From assembly GCA_025924435.1 (NCBI GenBank), contig JAICIL010000101.1, forward strand, positions 1 to 13,293: DNA of 13,293 bases. Direction: 5' to 3'. Of this stretch, positions 6,837-13,293 are shown in pieces. Below the pieces are notes generated by a model. The model was not told the DNA's origin and did not search any database. It saw only the letters and a program-made list of their open reading frames with translations. A program made the translations under genes and the position numbers. Numbering within the stretch: the first letter of the stretch is position 1; the number at the start of each line of letters is the position of its first letter. This DNA comes from Chloroflexia bacterium. Lineage in GTDB: Bacteria > Chloroflexota > Chloroflexia > Thermomicrobiales > JALYUS01.

Positions 6837-8033
6837 TTATGCGAAGAAGTCGCGGTCTTCTTCGGAGAGATGGGGCTGCGTCGCCTCGATGTTGAACTCG
6901 ACGCCCATGCCGGGGCGATCCCAGACGTCAATGAAACTTTCCTTGACGATGGGATCGGGCAGGCCCTCGACGATGTCGTACCACCAGTCCGGCTTGCCAG
7001 TCGGGTACTCGAAGGCGATGTAGTTGTCCGGCAGGGTCGCGCAGACCTGGACGAGGGCGGCGAGGCCGAGCAGGCCATCGCCCGTGCCGTGCGGCGCGAT
7101 GAGGATGCCGTGCAGGTCGGCGTACTCCGCGACCCACTTCAACTCCGCGATGCCGCCGATGTCGCACGGGTCGGGGCCGATGATGCTGACGGCGTGCCCC
7201 TCGATCAATTCCTTGAAGTTCTGCCGCAGGTAGATTTGCTCCCCCGTGTGGATCGGCGTCGAAGTGCCGCGCGTCACGTCGCGGTAGACATCGGCGGAGA
7301 CGTAGGGGACGTAGTCGCCGGTGATCAGGTCTTCGAGCCACATGACATTGAGCGGTTCGAGCGCCTTCGCCAGCCGGATCGCGTCCGGCGCCATCCAGCC
7401 GGGGCCGCAGTCGAGCGCGAGGCCGATTTCGTCGCCCAGCACCTCCTTCATCGCCTTCACGCAGGCGATCGTGTGCTTCAACCCGCGCTCCGTGAGTAAC
7501 CCCCGATTCCGCGCGCCGTGGGAGGTGCCGCGCTGCATATCGCCGTAGGAGAAGCCGGGGACTTCGCGGTGCATCGGGCTGTGGAAGCCGATCCCCTGCT
7601 TGATGATCGAGAACCCCTCGCTCGCCGCTTTCATCTTTTTCATATTCTCGGCGTAGTCTTCCGGGTTGTAGCCGCTCATCGGGAAGCGGACCGCGCCGTT
7701 GTAGACGCGCACGCGGTCGCGCACCTTGCCGCCGAGCAGTTTGTAGACCGGCACGCCCGCCGCCTTCCCGGCGATGTCCCAGCAGGCCATCTCGATCGCG
7801 CTCACCGCGCTCCCCCACGGCTTGAACGCCCCCCGGTGGCGAATCTTGAGCATCACCCGCTCGACATCCGTCGGGTCCTCGCCGAGGATGTACTGCTTGT
7901 ACGTCAGCACGGCGGGCTTGAGATACGGCTTGTACGATTCGATCTCCCCATAGCCGCTGATGCCCGCGTCCGTGACGATGCGGACGACGGGATTTTGGCC
8001 GATGATGGCGCACTTCAGGTCCGTAATCTTCAT
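6837..8033 (-). CDS. Enolase-superfamily protein (mandelate racemase/muconate lactonizing enzyme group)
   Basis: This 398-residue protein has the N-terminal capping domain (VRIVTDAGISGYGE, 17-30; SAIEMACWDIAGKAAGVPVYKLLGG, 78-102) and a TIM-barrel. Candidate metal ligands are Asp208 (ALDCG), Glu234 (WLEDL) and Glu265 (HTGEQIY). Asp288 (GPDPCDIGGI) and His315 (APHGTG) form the typical His-Asp dyad; Lys145 is a possible second base. Such enzymes abstract a proton alpha to a carboxylate and most often dehydrate sugar acids. A long loop (150-185), rich in Gly, His and Arg, resembles the flexible loop of mannonate-dehydratase-like members, but the ligand set does not let me name the substrate. The start at 8033 was chosen because GGAG lies nine bases upstream and the family's N-terminus begins here; upstream ATGs at 8051 and 8060 lack an SD. 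A promoter-like pair lies at 8112-8140. It follows the transporter genes on the same strand. Confidence 0.9.
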   Translation of the reverse strand: MKITDLKCAIIGQNPVVRIVTDAGISGYGEIESYKPYLKPAVLTYKQYILGEDPTDVERVMLKIRHRGAFKPWGSAVSAIEMACWDIAGKAAGVPVYKLLGGKVRDRVRVYNGAVRFPMSGYNPEDYAENMKKMKAASEGFSIIKQGIGFHSPMHREVPGFSYGDMQRGTSHGARNRGLLTERGLKHTIACVKAMKEVLGDEIGLALDCGPGWMAPDAIRLAKALEPLNVMWLEDLITGDYVPYVSADVYRDVTRGTSTPIHTGEQIYLRQNFKELIEGHAVSIIGPDPCDIGGIAELKWVAEYADLHGILIAPHGTGDGLLGLAALVQVCATLPDNYIAFEYPTGKPDWWYDIVEGLPDPIVKESFIDVWDRPGMGVEFNIEATQPHLSEEDRDFFA

Positions 8034-8111
8034 GCTGTACCGCTCCGCCATTTCTCGCATGAGGCGCCGCCGACCGCGGCCGGTGCACGCACGTAAATCC
8101 ACGACCGTCGC

Positions 8112-8140
8112 AGCGTAGGCGAGGGCGGCGATACCGTCAA
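8112..8140 (-). promoter_or_regulatory. Promoter candidate for the enolase-superfamily gene
   Basis: Reading the minus strand, TTGACG (8140-8135) and TACGCT (8117-8112) are separated by exactly 17 bases. The -35 matches consensus at five of six positions and the -10 at three. Transcription would begin near 8105, giving a leader of about 70 bases before the ATG at 8033. This implies the enzyme can be expressed apart from the transporter operon whose last gene ends at 8245. Confidence 0.5.
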
Positions 8141-8244
8141 GGAATTCCCGACACCAAAAGGTTTGCCCGGTGATAACGGGCTGGAAAGCCGCCGCCACCG
8201 AGCAAATCCCCGACATACGTCATTAATGCACGCGACCGCGACGC

Positions 8245-9126
8245 TCACCGCCGCCGTTCGGCGAGGCCGTCGCCGATCAGGCTGAAGGAGACGCCGGTGA
8301 TGAGAATGGCGATGCCGGGCAGCGTCGGCATCCACCACGCCTGCAACAGGAACTGCCGCCCCTCGGCGATCATCGCGCCCCATTCGGGCGTCGGCGGCTG
8401 CGGGCCGAGGCCGAGGAAACTCAAGGTCGCGCCCGTGAGAATCGCCTGCACCATGCCGGTGAAGACGTAGATGAGCGAGGGCGCGATCACGTTCGGCAGC
8501 AGATGCGTGAAGATGACGCGCCGGTTCGTGCAGCCGATCGTCTTCGCCGCCTGGACATATTCGAGGTTTCGCGCGATCAGCGTTTCGCCGCGGACCAACC
8601 GGGCATAGTTAATCCAGCCGAAGATGCCGACCGCGATGTAGAGGTTCCGCAAACCGGGGCCGAGGAGCGTCATCAGGGCGATGACGAGGACAAGGAAAGG
8701 GAACGCGAGCAGGATATCCACGATGCGCATGATGATCGTATCGGTGACGCCGCCGAGATACCCCGCCGTCACGCCGATCAGGCTGCCGGCGATGAAGGGG
8801 AAGAGGACCGAGACGAAGCCGATTTGCAAATCGAGCCGCGTGCTGAAGATGATCCGGCTCAGCACATCGCGCCCAAAGTTGTCCGTGCCCAGGAAATGGC
8901 CGGCGCTGAGCGGCGGCTTGAATGCGCCGCCGAGGTCCTGCGCGATCGGGTTATACGGCGCGAGGAGCGGCGCGAAGATCGCGGCGAGCAGGATGATCGC
9001 CAGCATGATGAGTCCGACGAGCAGCGGGCCGCGCAGATTGAGCCGCTGGATGAACGAGATCGGGCGAACCGGCCGCTCGGCGGTGGCGAGGCTGCCCGGT
9101 CTGCCGGTCAGGACGCTTTCACTCAT
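8245..9126 (-). CDS. ABC transporter permease, DppC/OppC type
   Basis: This 293-residue inner-membrane permease of the peptide/nickel/opine (family-5) ABC importers has a short hydrophilic N-terminus followed by the OppC N-terminal segment (first helix about 34-56, GHFLGTDNFGRDVLSR at 76-91), then about five further membrane helices. The EAA loop that docks on the ATPase is at 190-212 (EYVQAAKTIGCTNRRVIFTH... with the conserved Gly198). LSFLGLG (235-241) and the final helix GIAILITGVSFSLIGDGL (271-288) are characteristic. The gene begins eight bases before the preceding permease gene ends (ATGAGTGA overlap), a sign of translational coupling. No ATPase gene follows; the next gene on the strand is the enolase-superfamily enzyme after a 211-base gap. 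Confidence 0.93.
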   Translation of the reverse strand: MSESVLTGRPGSLATAERPVRPISFIQRLNLRGPLLVGLIMLAIILLAAIFAPLLAPYNPIAQDLGGAFKPPLSAGHFLGTDNFGRDVLSRIIFSTRLDLQIGFVSVLFPFIAGSLIGVTAGYLGGVTDTIIMRIVDILLAFPFLVLVIALMTLLGPGLRNLYIAVGIFGWINYARLVRGETLIARNLEYVQAAKTIGCTNRRVIFTHLLPNVIAPSLIYVFTGMVQAILTGATLSFLGLGPQPPTPEWGAMIAEGRQFLLQAWWMPTLPGIAILITGVSFSLIGDGLAERRR

Positions 9127-10060
9127 AGCTCACCCGCGGATCGAGGAATGAATACGACAGGTCAACGATCAACGTGACGACGATGACGAGGAACGCCGTG
9201 ATGACGGTGATCGCCTGCACGACGGGGTAATCCCGCGCCGTGATCGAGGTGAAGAGCAACTGCCCCATGCCGGGGATCGCGAAGACGGTCTCGATCACCA
9301 CCGTACCGCCGACCAACGCGCCGAACTGCAACCCGAAGAGGCTGACCGTGGAGACGAGCGCGTTGCGGAGAACGTGCGCCGTCAGCACCGTCCGGTTCGT
9401 CAGCCCCTTCGCCCGCGCCGTCCGGATATAGTCCGAATCCAACGTGTTGATGATCTGGCTGCGCAGATTGCGGATCAGCACGGCGGAGAGTTGCAGTGCC
9501 AGCGTCAGCGCGGGGAGGAAGAGATAGTGCAGATGCTGCGGGAACGTCAGCCCGTACCCTGCGACGGGGAAGAGATGCAGCCGGAGGCTGAAGAGCAGAA
9601 TCAGCAGGATGCCGAGCCAGAAACTCGGCGTGGTCAGTGCGAAGAGGAAGCCCGCGCGGATGAGATGGTCGGAGAGCTTGTTCCGGTGGGTCGCCGCCCA
9701 GACCGCGACCGGCACCGTGATGATCGCCGTGAGCACCATCGCGTAGGCCGCGACGAAGAAGGAGATCGGCATCCGGCGGAAGACGACGCTGTTCACGGGC
9801 TGCCGGTAGAGGAGCGATATGCCGAAATTTCCGCGCGGGATACCGGAAATGAAGTCCCAGTATTGCAGCGGCAACGGCTTGTTCAGGCCGAGTTGCTGGC
9901 GCAGTTCGGCGGCCTTCTGCTCGGTGGCCCGGTCTCCCAGGATGATGAAGGCCGGGTCACCGGGGATGAAATGAATCAGGCTGAAGGTGATCAACGTCAC
10001 GCCGAAGAGGACGAAGACCATCAACACCAACCGCCTGCGGATGTATGCCGCGCGCCCCAC
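9119..10060 (-). CDS. ABC transporter permease, DppB/OppB type
   Basis: This 313-residue permease pairs with the DppC-type protein encoded next. The first transmembrane helix is at about 10-31 followed by FIPGDPA, a DppB hallmark; a periplasmic loop follows (LGLNKPLPLQYWDF, 57-70; GNFGISLL, 77-84) and then five more helices. The EAA loop is at 210-232 (DYIRTARAKGL...). VIETVFAIPGMGQLL (255-269) and the tail FLDPRVSYE are family features. Start is GTG at 10060, one base after the binding-protein stop; GAAGGTG ten bases upstream, inside the end of the previous gene, can serve as SD. With the binding protein and the DppC-type permease it forms one importer for peptides or, as known for some family-5 systems, oligosaccharides or other solutes. 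Confidence 0.93.
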   Translation of the reverse strand: MGRAAYIRRRLVLMVFVLFGVTLITFSLIHFIPGDPAFIILGDRATEQKAAELRQQLGLNKPLPLQYWDFISGIPRGNFGISLLYRQPVNSVVFRRMPISFFVAAYAMVLTAIITVPVAVWAATHRNKLSDHLIRAGFLFALTTPSFWLGILLILLFSLRLHLFPVAGYGLTFPQHLHYLFLPALTLALQLSAVLIRNLRSQIINTLDSDYIRTARAKGLTNRTVLTAHVLRNALVSTVSLFGLQFGALVGGTVVIETVFAIPGMGQLLFTSITARDYPVVQAITVITAFLVIVVTLIVDLSYSFLDPRVSYE

Positions 10061-10061
10061 C

Positions 10062-11792
10062 TTATTTGTTCACCTTCACGTCTTCGAACCGATAGTACGA
10101 GAGGCCGTCAATGAAGAAGCCGTCCACATACTTCTGCCACGCCGCCGTGGCGGGCAGGTAGACGAGGAAGACCATCGGCGCGGCATCCAGATAAGTCTTC
10201 TGAATCGTCGAATATGCCGCCTCACGCTTCTTCGGGTCCTGTTCCAAATCCGCTGCCGTGATCTGGGTATTCAGGTCCGCGTTGTTGTAGTGCGTCCAGT
10301 AGGCGAAGGGGCTTTCGCCGCCGCGCATCTCGTAGTTGACGATCTCCGTCGGGTCGTTCATGTCGTTCGTCCAGCCCGCCGGGAAGACCATATCCTTGCC
10401 GTCGCGATAACTCTGGCGGAAGACGCTGGACTCCATGGACTGGATATTGACCGTGATGCCGATCTTCGCCCACTGGTCCTTGGCGATCGTGGCGACCTGC
10501 TGCGCGGTGTTACTCCCGGAGGCAATCGGGTAGTTGAGCGTGAAGCCATTCGGTGACGATGACGCCGCCATCAGTTGCTTGGCTTTGTCGAGGTTGAAGG
10601 GGTAGCCGGGCAAGGACTTGTCATAGTACGTGCCGGGTGGGATCGGGGAGTTCATCAGTGTCGCATTGCCGAAGTAGACCGTCTTGATGATGGCGTCCTT
10701 GTCCAGCGCGTAGTTCATCGCCTGGCGGATCTTCACATCGTCGAGCGGCTTCATCTCGACATCAATGCCGATGACCGAGAACTGCTGGATGGGAAACGCC
10801 TGGGCCTTGACATTCGGCTGGGTGTTCAGGCTCTGCAACTGGCTGAACGGGACGAAGTCAATGATGTCCGTCTCGCCGCCCTGCAACTTGAGGATGCGCG
10901 TGTTGTCGTCCGGCACATACTCGATGTTAATCGTGTCGAGGGTCGGCGTGCCCTTCCAGTAGTTCGGGTTGCGCGTCAGGACGAGCGGATCGCCCTTCTT
11001 CCAGCCGTTCAGCATATACGCGCCGGTCCCCCTGGTCTTGGTCGGGTCGAACCCATCGGCATCGCTCGCCTTCGCCATATCGGCGGGCAGGATCGCGGAG
11101 CAGAACATCGCCAGTTCGGCGAGGATTGGCGCGTGCGGCTGGCTGAGGATGACCTTGACGGTCTTATCGTCCGGCGCCTGCACATCCTTGATCGCCTTGT
11201 AGTTGCTCTTCCAAGCGCTTTTCGCGCCCTGCGAAACCTGCTTGAGCGAGGTCACAAAGTCATCACCCTTGACCGGCGTGCCGTCCGAAAACTTCAAGCC
11301 GTCCCGGATCGTGAAGGTCCACGTCAGGCCGTCCGCACTCGGTTCCCACTTCGTCGCCAGGCCCGCTTCGACGCCGAGGCCGTCCTTCGTTGTCCGCAGG
11401 AGGGTGTCGTAGATATTGACGAGGATGAACAGGCCCGGGTTATCGTCACATTGCCACGGGATGAGTGGTGTCAACGGCTCGGCGTTGCGGGACATCTTGA
11501 GCGTCTTGCCCTTGCCCCCGGCGGCGGCGGCGGCGGCGGTGGTCGGAGCGACTGCCGAACCGCTTGTCGCCGGTGCCGATGTCGCAGCGGCAGCGGCGGC
11601 CGTCGGCGCGGCGGCGGGCGCGCTCGTCGCGCCGCCCGCCGGTTTCGGCGTATCGGTCGCGCTGCTGCTCCCGCCACAGGCGGCGAGGATCGCGGCGCCC
11701 GCCGCTGCCGTGACGCCGGTGAGGAAGTGGCGGCGGCTCAATGCGCGCCGTGCGGATACCGGTTTCGTCATGCCAGTCATGTCGTCGTCCAT
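10062..11792 (-). CDS. ABC transporter substrate-binding lipoprotein, family 5 (peptide type)
   Basis: This 576-residue exported protein carries a Tat-type signal, SRRHFL (19-24), a hydrophobic stretch and the lipobox LAAC with Cys39 as lipidation site. A low-complexity Ala/Thr/Pro/Ser linker (about 43-100) tethers the binding domain to the membrane surface, a style common in Chloroflexota. The binding domain shows family-5 landmarks: NIYDTLL, LATKWEPSADGLTWTFTIRDGLKFSDGTPV, RNPNYWKG, and VKIRQAMNYALDKDAII. It should capture a peptide or similar solute for the two permeases that follow without gap. Start choice: ATG at 11792 has GGGAG four bases upstream and gives the expected signal length; the frame is open for 50 more codons to 11942, but that part is Arg-rich and would bury the signal. 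In-frame ATGs at 11780 and 11771 lack an SD. The ligand is unknown. Confidence 0.93.
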   Translation of the reverse strand: MDDDMTGMTKPVSARRALSRRHFLTGVTAAAGAAILAACGGSSSATDTPKPAGGATSAPAAAPTAAAAAATSAPATSGSAVAPTTAAAAAAGGKGKTLKMSRNAEPLTPLIPWQCDDNPGLFILVNIYDTLLRTTKDGLGVEAGLATKWEPSADGLTWTFTIRDGLKFSDGTPVKGDDFVTSLKQVSQGAKSAWKSNYKAIKDVQAPDDKTVKVILSQPHAPILAELAMFCSAILPADMAKASDADGFDPTKTRGTGAYMLNGWKKGDPLVLTRNPNYWKGTPTLDTINIEYVPDDNTRILKLQGGETDIIDFVPFSQLQSLNTQPNVKAQAFPIQQFSVIGIDVEMKPLDDVKIRQAMNYALDKDAIIKTVYFGNATLMNSPIPPGTYYDKSLPGYPFNLDKAKQLMAASSSPNGFTLNYPIASGSNTAQQVATIAKDQWAKIGITVNIQSMESSVFRQSYRDGKDMVFPAGWTNDMNDPTEIVNYEMRGGESPFAYWTHYNNADLNTQITAADLEQDPKKREAAYSTIQKTYLDAAPMVFLVYLPATAAWQKYVDGFFIDGLSYYRFEDVKVNK

Positions 11793-11961
11793 GCGTCTCC
11801 CGTTCCCTTCACGATGCTTGCGGTACCGTTCGCGCGACACGGCAACTCGCCATCGCGCCCGACATGAGAAAACTGTCCCGCGCGCCTCGCGCTGCTTGTC
11901 GGTCGTGGCAACCGGAATGTGCGTGCCACGCGGGCCGTCCAAGACGATGCAACTGGTGCGT
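11793..11961 (-). other. Leader region of the transporter operon
   Basis: About 170 bases lie between the predicted transcription start (from the promoter at 11969-11997) and the chosen ATG. The stretch is free of stops in the reading frame of the binding protein, encoding an Arg-rich 50-residue extension that is unlike a signal peptide. I see no riboswitch or strong hairpin in it. Either it is an untranslated leader or the transcription start is nearer the gene than the promoter found. Confidence 0.35.
11797..11801 (-). promoter_or_regulatory. Ribosome-binding site deciding the binding-protein start
   Basis: On the minus strand GGGAG precedes the ATG at 11792 by four bases (ACGC). No comparable site precedes the longer start at 11942 or the shorter ones at 11780 and 11771. 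Confidence 0.5.
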
Positions 11962-11968
11962 GATCGCT

Positions 11969-11997
11969 AGCATACCGTAGCGACCGCGCGGTCGCAA
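11969..11997 (-). promoter_or_regulatory. Promoter of the transporter operon with an embedded palindrome
   Basis: On the minus strand TTGCGA (11997-11992) and TATGCT (11974-11969) are separated by exactly 17 bases; each box matches consensus at four of six positions. A perfect 16-base palindrome, GCGACCGCGCGGTCGC (11980-11995), covers most of the spacer and part of the -35 box. A dimeric repressor bound there would block RNA polymerase, so it is a candidate operator for the substrate-binding protein, permease and possibly enolase genes. In GC-rich DNA a palindrome of this length is unusual but could arise by chance. Confidence 0.55.
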
Positions 11998-12006
11998 GGG
12001 GCAAAA

Positions 12007-12142
12007 AACCTAAACCCCCCGGCCCCCGTCCCGCGAGGAAGGGGGAGCGATCCTTTGGGAGATCGGGGTGTTCGGGAGAACGCCATGGCGCTTCGATTGA
12101 GACAACCCCCTCCCGGAACGGGAGGGGGCCGGGGGGTAGGTT
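12007..12142. repeat. GC-rich palindromic element with inverted ends (MITE-like, about 136 bp)
   Basis: The left end AACCTAAACCCCCCGGCCCCC (12007-12027) is, apart from two bases, the inverse of the right end (12124-12142); the 13 bases CCCCCCGGCCCCC and its complement are perfect. Near the right end a 10-bp hairpin with a three-base loop (12106-12115 / 12119-12128) resembles the stem of the element at 6774-6809. The interior contains short G-rich runs and no gene. It has no transposase and no obvious target-site duplication. The element overlaps the first base of the complement of the AstE-type gene's stop codon and lies upstream of the transporter promoter. With the leader and promoter it fills the gene-free stretch 11793-12141. 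Confidence 0.65.
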
Positions 12143-13128
12143 CATTCCGCGACCCCGATGCCGATCACCAATCCGTTCGCGAGGACGGCGGGGTTGATCG
12201 TCAGGAAGAGCACGCGGCCCGCGACGGGCGAGGTGATCTTCTCCAGCGTCTCGCCGAAGAGCGAGCCGACCCTGCCGATCTCCTGCCCCGCCCGCACCTC
12301 ATCATTGACAGCGACCGACGGGTAGAACATCCCCGCGTGCTTCGTGTACAGCCACTCGAACGATGTCAATACGGTCGGCGGCGGCGCGTCCGGGACGGTC
12401 TTCGCGGCCATGCCGAGATGCGCGAGGACGCGATGCACGCCGTCCATCAGCAGGTCCACGGCGTCCGGTTGCAGTTGGCCGACGCCGCCCGCCTCCGCAA
12501 GGACGCCGGGCACGCCGCGCTCGGCGGCGGCGACGTAACTCGACGACCCCTTCGCCTGCTGGATCGGGCGATCCACCGTGAGGAGGTACGGGAGGCCGAA
12601 GACGCGCGCCAGTTCCGCCGCCTTCGCATCCGCCGGATCGTCGCCCTTGCGGCAGATGCTGAACGGAACGAGCGCCTCCGGGATGTCGCCACCGTGCAGG
12701 TCAATGTAGGCGTCGGCATGGACGATGAACGCGTTGACGAGCGCGTGCGTCATCTGCTCGCTGTACGTGCCGTGCGGGTCGCCGGGGAAGACGCGGTTCG
12801 GGTTGACGTTGTCCACCGGGCAGACGAACATGCTCCGCTTCCAGAAGGCGGGCAGGTTCAGCACCGGCATGAGGACAACCGTGCCCGCGATCTCCGCCGC
12901 GTCCAGCCGCACGCCGAGGCGGATCACCGTCTCGACCGCCGGATACTCGCCGCCATGCACGCCCGCATTGATGAAGAGGGTTGGGCCGGGCCGCGCGCCC
13001 GTGATCGTCGTCACGGGACGGGGTTCGTCCGCGAGCGCGTCACCGGGGAGCGTCACCATATGCCGCTGCGTCGTCCCCGGCTCCAGCGGCCCGAGAATGG
13101 GGATAATCGGCGGGTGCGTGTGTGCCAT
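12142..13128 (-). CDS. Succinylglutamate desuccinylase/aspartoacylase family zinc hydrolase
   Basis: This 328-residue protein has the M14-like AstE/ASPA fold. Zinc ligands are His58 and Glu61 in GVHGGEYP and His145 in YIDLHGGD; NPNR (109-112) holds the substrate-carboxylate-binding Arg112, and Glu212 in LAEAGG is the expected general base. The C-terminal part (about 255-328), with KHAGMFYPSVAVNDEVRAG and SPVAGRVLF, is a small beta domain of biotinyl-lipoyl-like appearance found in this branch. The family removes acyl groups from N-acylated amino acids or similar amides in the cytoplasm; the acyl group and amine here are not determined. A strong SD, AAGGAGG (13139-13145), ten bases before the ATG fixes the start. 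The stop overlaps the palindromic element that ends at 12142. It is on the same strand as the transporter genes but separated by the element and their promoter. Confidence 0.92.
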   Translation of the reverse strand: MAHTHPPIIPILGPLEPGTTQRHMVTLPGDALADEPRPVTTITGARPGPTLFINAGVHGGEYPAVETVIRLGVRLDAAEIAGTVVLMPVLNLPAFWKRSMFVCPVDNVNPNRVFPGDPHGTYSEQMTHALVNAFIVHADAYIDLHGGDIPEALVPFSICRKGDDPADAKAAELARVFGLPYLLTVDRPIQQAKGSSSYVAAAERGVPGVLAEAGGVGQLQPDAVDLLMDGVHRVLAHLGMAAKTVPDAPPPTVLTSFEWLYTKHAGMFYPSVAVNDEVRAGQEIGRVGSLFGETLEKITSPVAGRVLFLTINPAVLANGLVIGIGVAE

Positions 13129-13159
13129 CCGAGGGGTTCCTCCTTGTCATGGGGATTTC

Positions 13160-13276
13160 TGAACCGCCAAGACGCCAAGAACGCCAAGAAAAGGGAAGCA
13201 GAGAAGTAAATAGTAGAGGCGTAATAGATCACTATGCGTCTGTATCTCTGGGCGTTCTTGGCGTCTTGGCGGTTCA
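13160..13276. repeat. Palindromic element with tandem 9-base arms, copy 2
   Basis: Bases 13160-13185 and 13251-13276 are perfect 26-base inverted copies, starting TGAACCGCC and containing consecutive units of the type GCCAAGAAC / GCCAAGAC. The 65-base centre is AT-richer than the flanks. The ends (GAACCGC) and unit length match the element at 2101-2219, whose unit is GCAGAGGAC, so both belong to one structural family with different unit sequences. It lies directly upstream of the AstE-type gene's ribosome-binding site (15 bases away), so it may influence that gene's expression. Spurious translations of such arms (RQDAKNAK and similar) are, from memory, common in databases across phyla; not searched. 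Confidence 0.8.
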
Positions 13277-13293
13277 TACCATATCCGTTCAGC

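Noticed and set aside
8034..8216. 61-residue N-terminal extension of the enolase-superfamily protein
   Set aside because: It has no family similarity, would overlap the predicted promoter, and the SD is placed for the ATG at 8033.
10575..11867. Open frame of about 430 residues antisense to the binding-protein gene
   Set aside because: Mirror of the binding-protein codons; it includes a poly-Gly run opposite the Ala-rich linker and has no recognisable domain.
12055..13209. Open frame of about 384 residues antisense to the AstE-type gene
   Set aside because: Starts and ends in the repeat elements and lacks motifs, while the opposite strand has complete zinc and catalytic residues and a strong ribosome-binding site.

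Overview
The window is GC-rich chromosomal DNA with long overlapping open frames on both strands, most of them shadows produced by base composition. The Tat-type lipoprotein signal followed by a long Ala/Pro/Thr linker on the substrate-binding protein, the family-5 peptide-type ABC transporter and the unlinked catabolic genes suggest a Chloroflexota bacterium (Thermomicrobia-like). This is inference from gene style, not from a marker gene. No rRNA, tRNA, CRISPR array, transposase or phage gene was seen.

Layout. The left half (96-6755) reads on the + strand: a uronate-dehydrogenase-like SDR protein; a small hicB-hicA toxin-antitoxin pair; a DUF2064/TIGR04282 glycosyltransferase-like protein whose start overlaps the hicA stop; a Gfo/Idh/MocA oxidoreductase; a carbon-nitrogen hydrolase; and a large cytoplasmic-looking M14 zinc peptidase with its own promoter and strong ribosome-binding site. 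The right half (6837-13128) reads on the - strand. In transcription order it holds an AstE/aspartoacylase-type zinc deacylase, then a transporter operon (family-5 binding protein, DppB/OppB permease, DppC/OppC permease), then an enolase-superfamily (MR/MLE) dehydratase or racemase with a good promoter of its own. The two halves converge at 6756-6836 on a perfect GC-rich hairpin.

How the genes fit together. Uptake of an oligopeptide, sugar acid or similar solute by the ABC transporter could feed the zinc hydrolases (M14, AstE type, nitrilase) and the sugar-acid enzymes (SDR, Gfo/Idh/MocA, MR/MLE). This is a scavenging catabolic neighbourhood, but the substrate cannot be read from the sequence. 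No ATPase subunits for the transporter lie in the window.

The most distinctive non-coding content is three families of palindromic dispersed-repeat-like elements placed in the gaps. One is a 12-bp-stem hairpin at the very start. The second is two related hairpins whose arms are tandem runs of a 9-base unit (2101-2219 and 13160-13276). The third is two elements bearing the same GC palindrome end (6759-6809 and 12007-12142). Three of these five elements touch or closely follow a stop codon. I did not find a clearly novel multi-gene defence or biosynthetic system. The best candidates for a second look are the translationally coupled hicB-hicA-DUF2064 unit, the tandem-armed hairpins, and the binding-protein promoter with a 16-bp palindrome between its -35 and -10 boxes.
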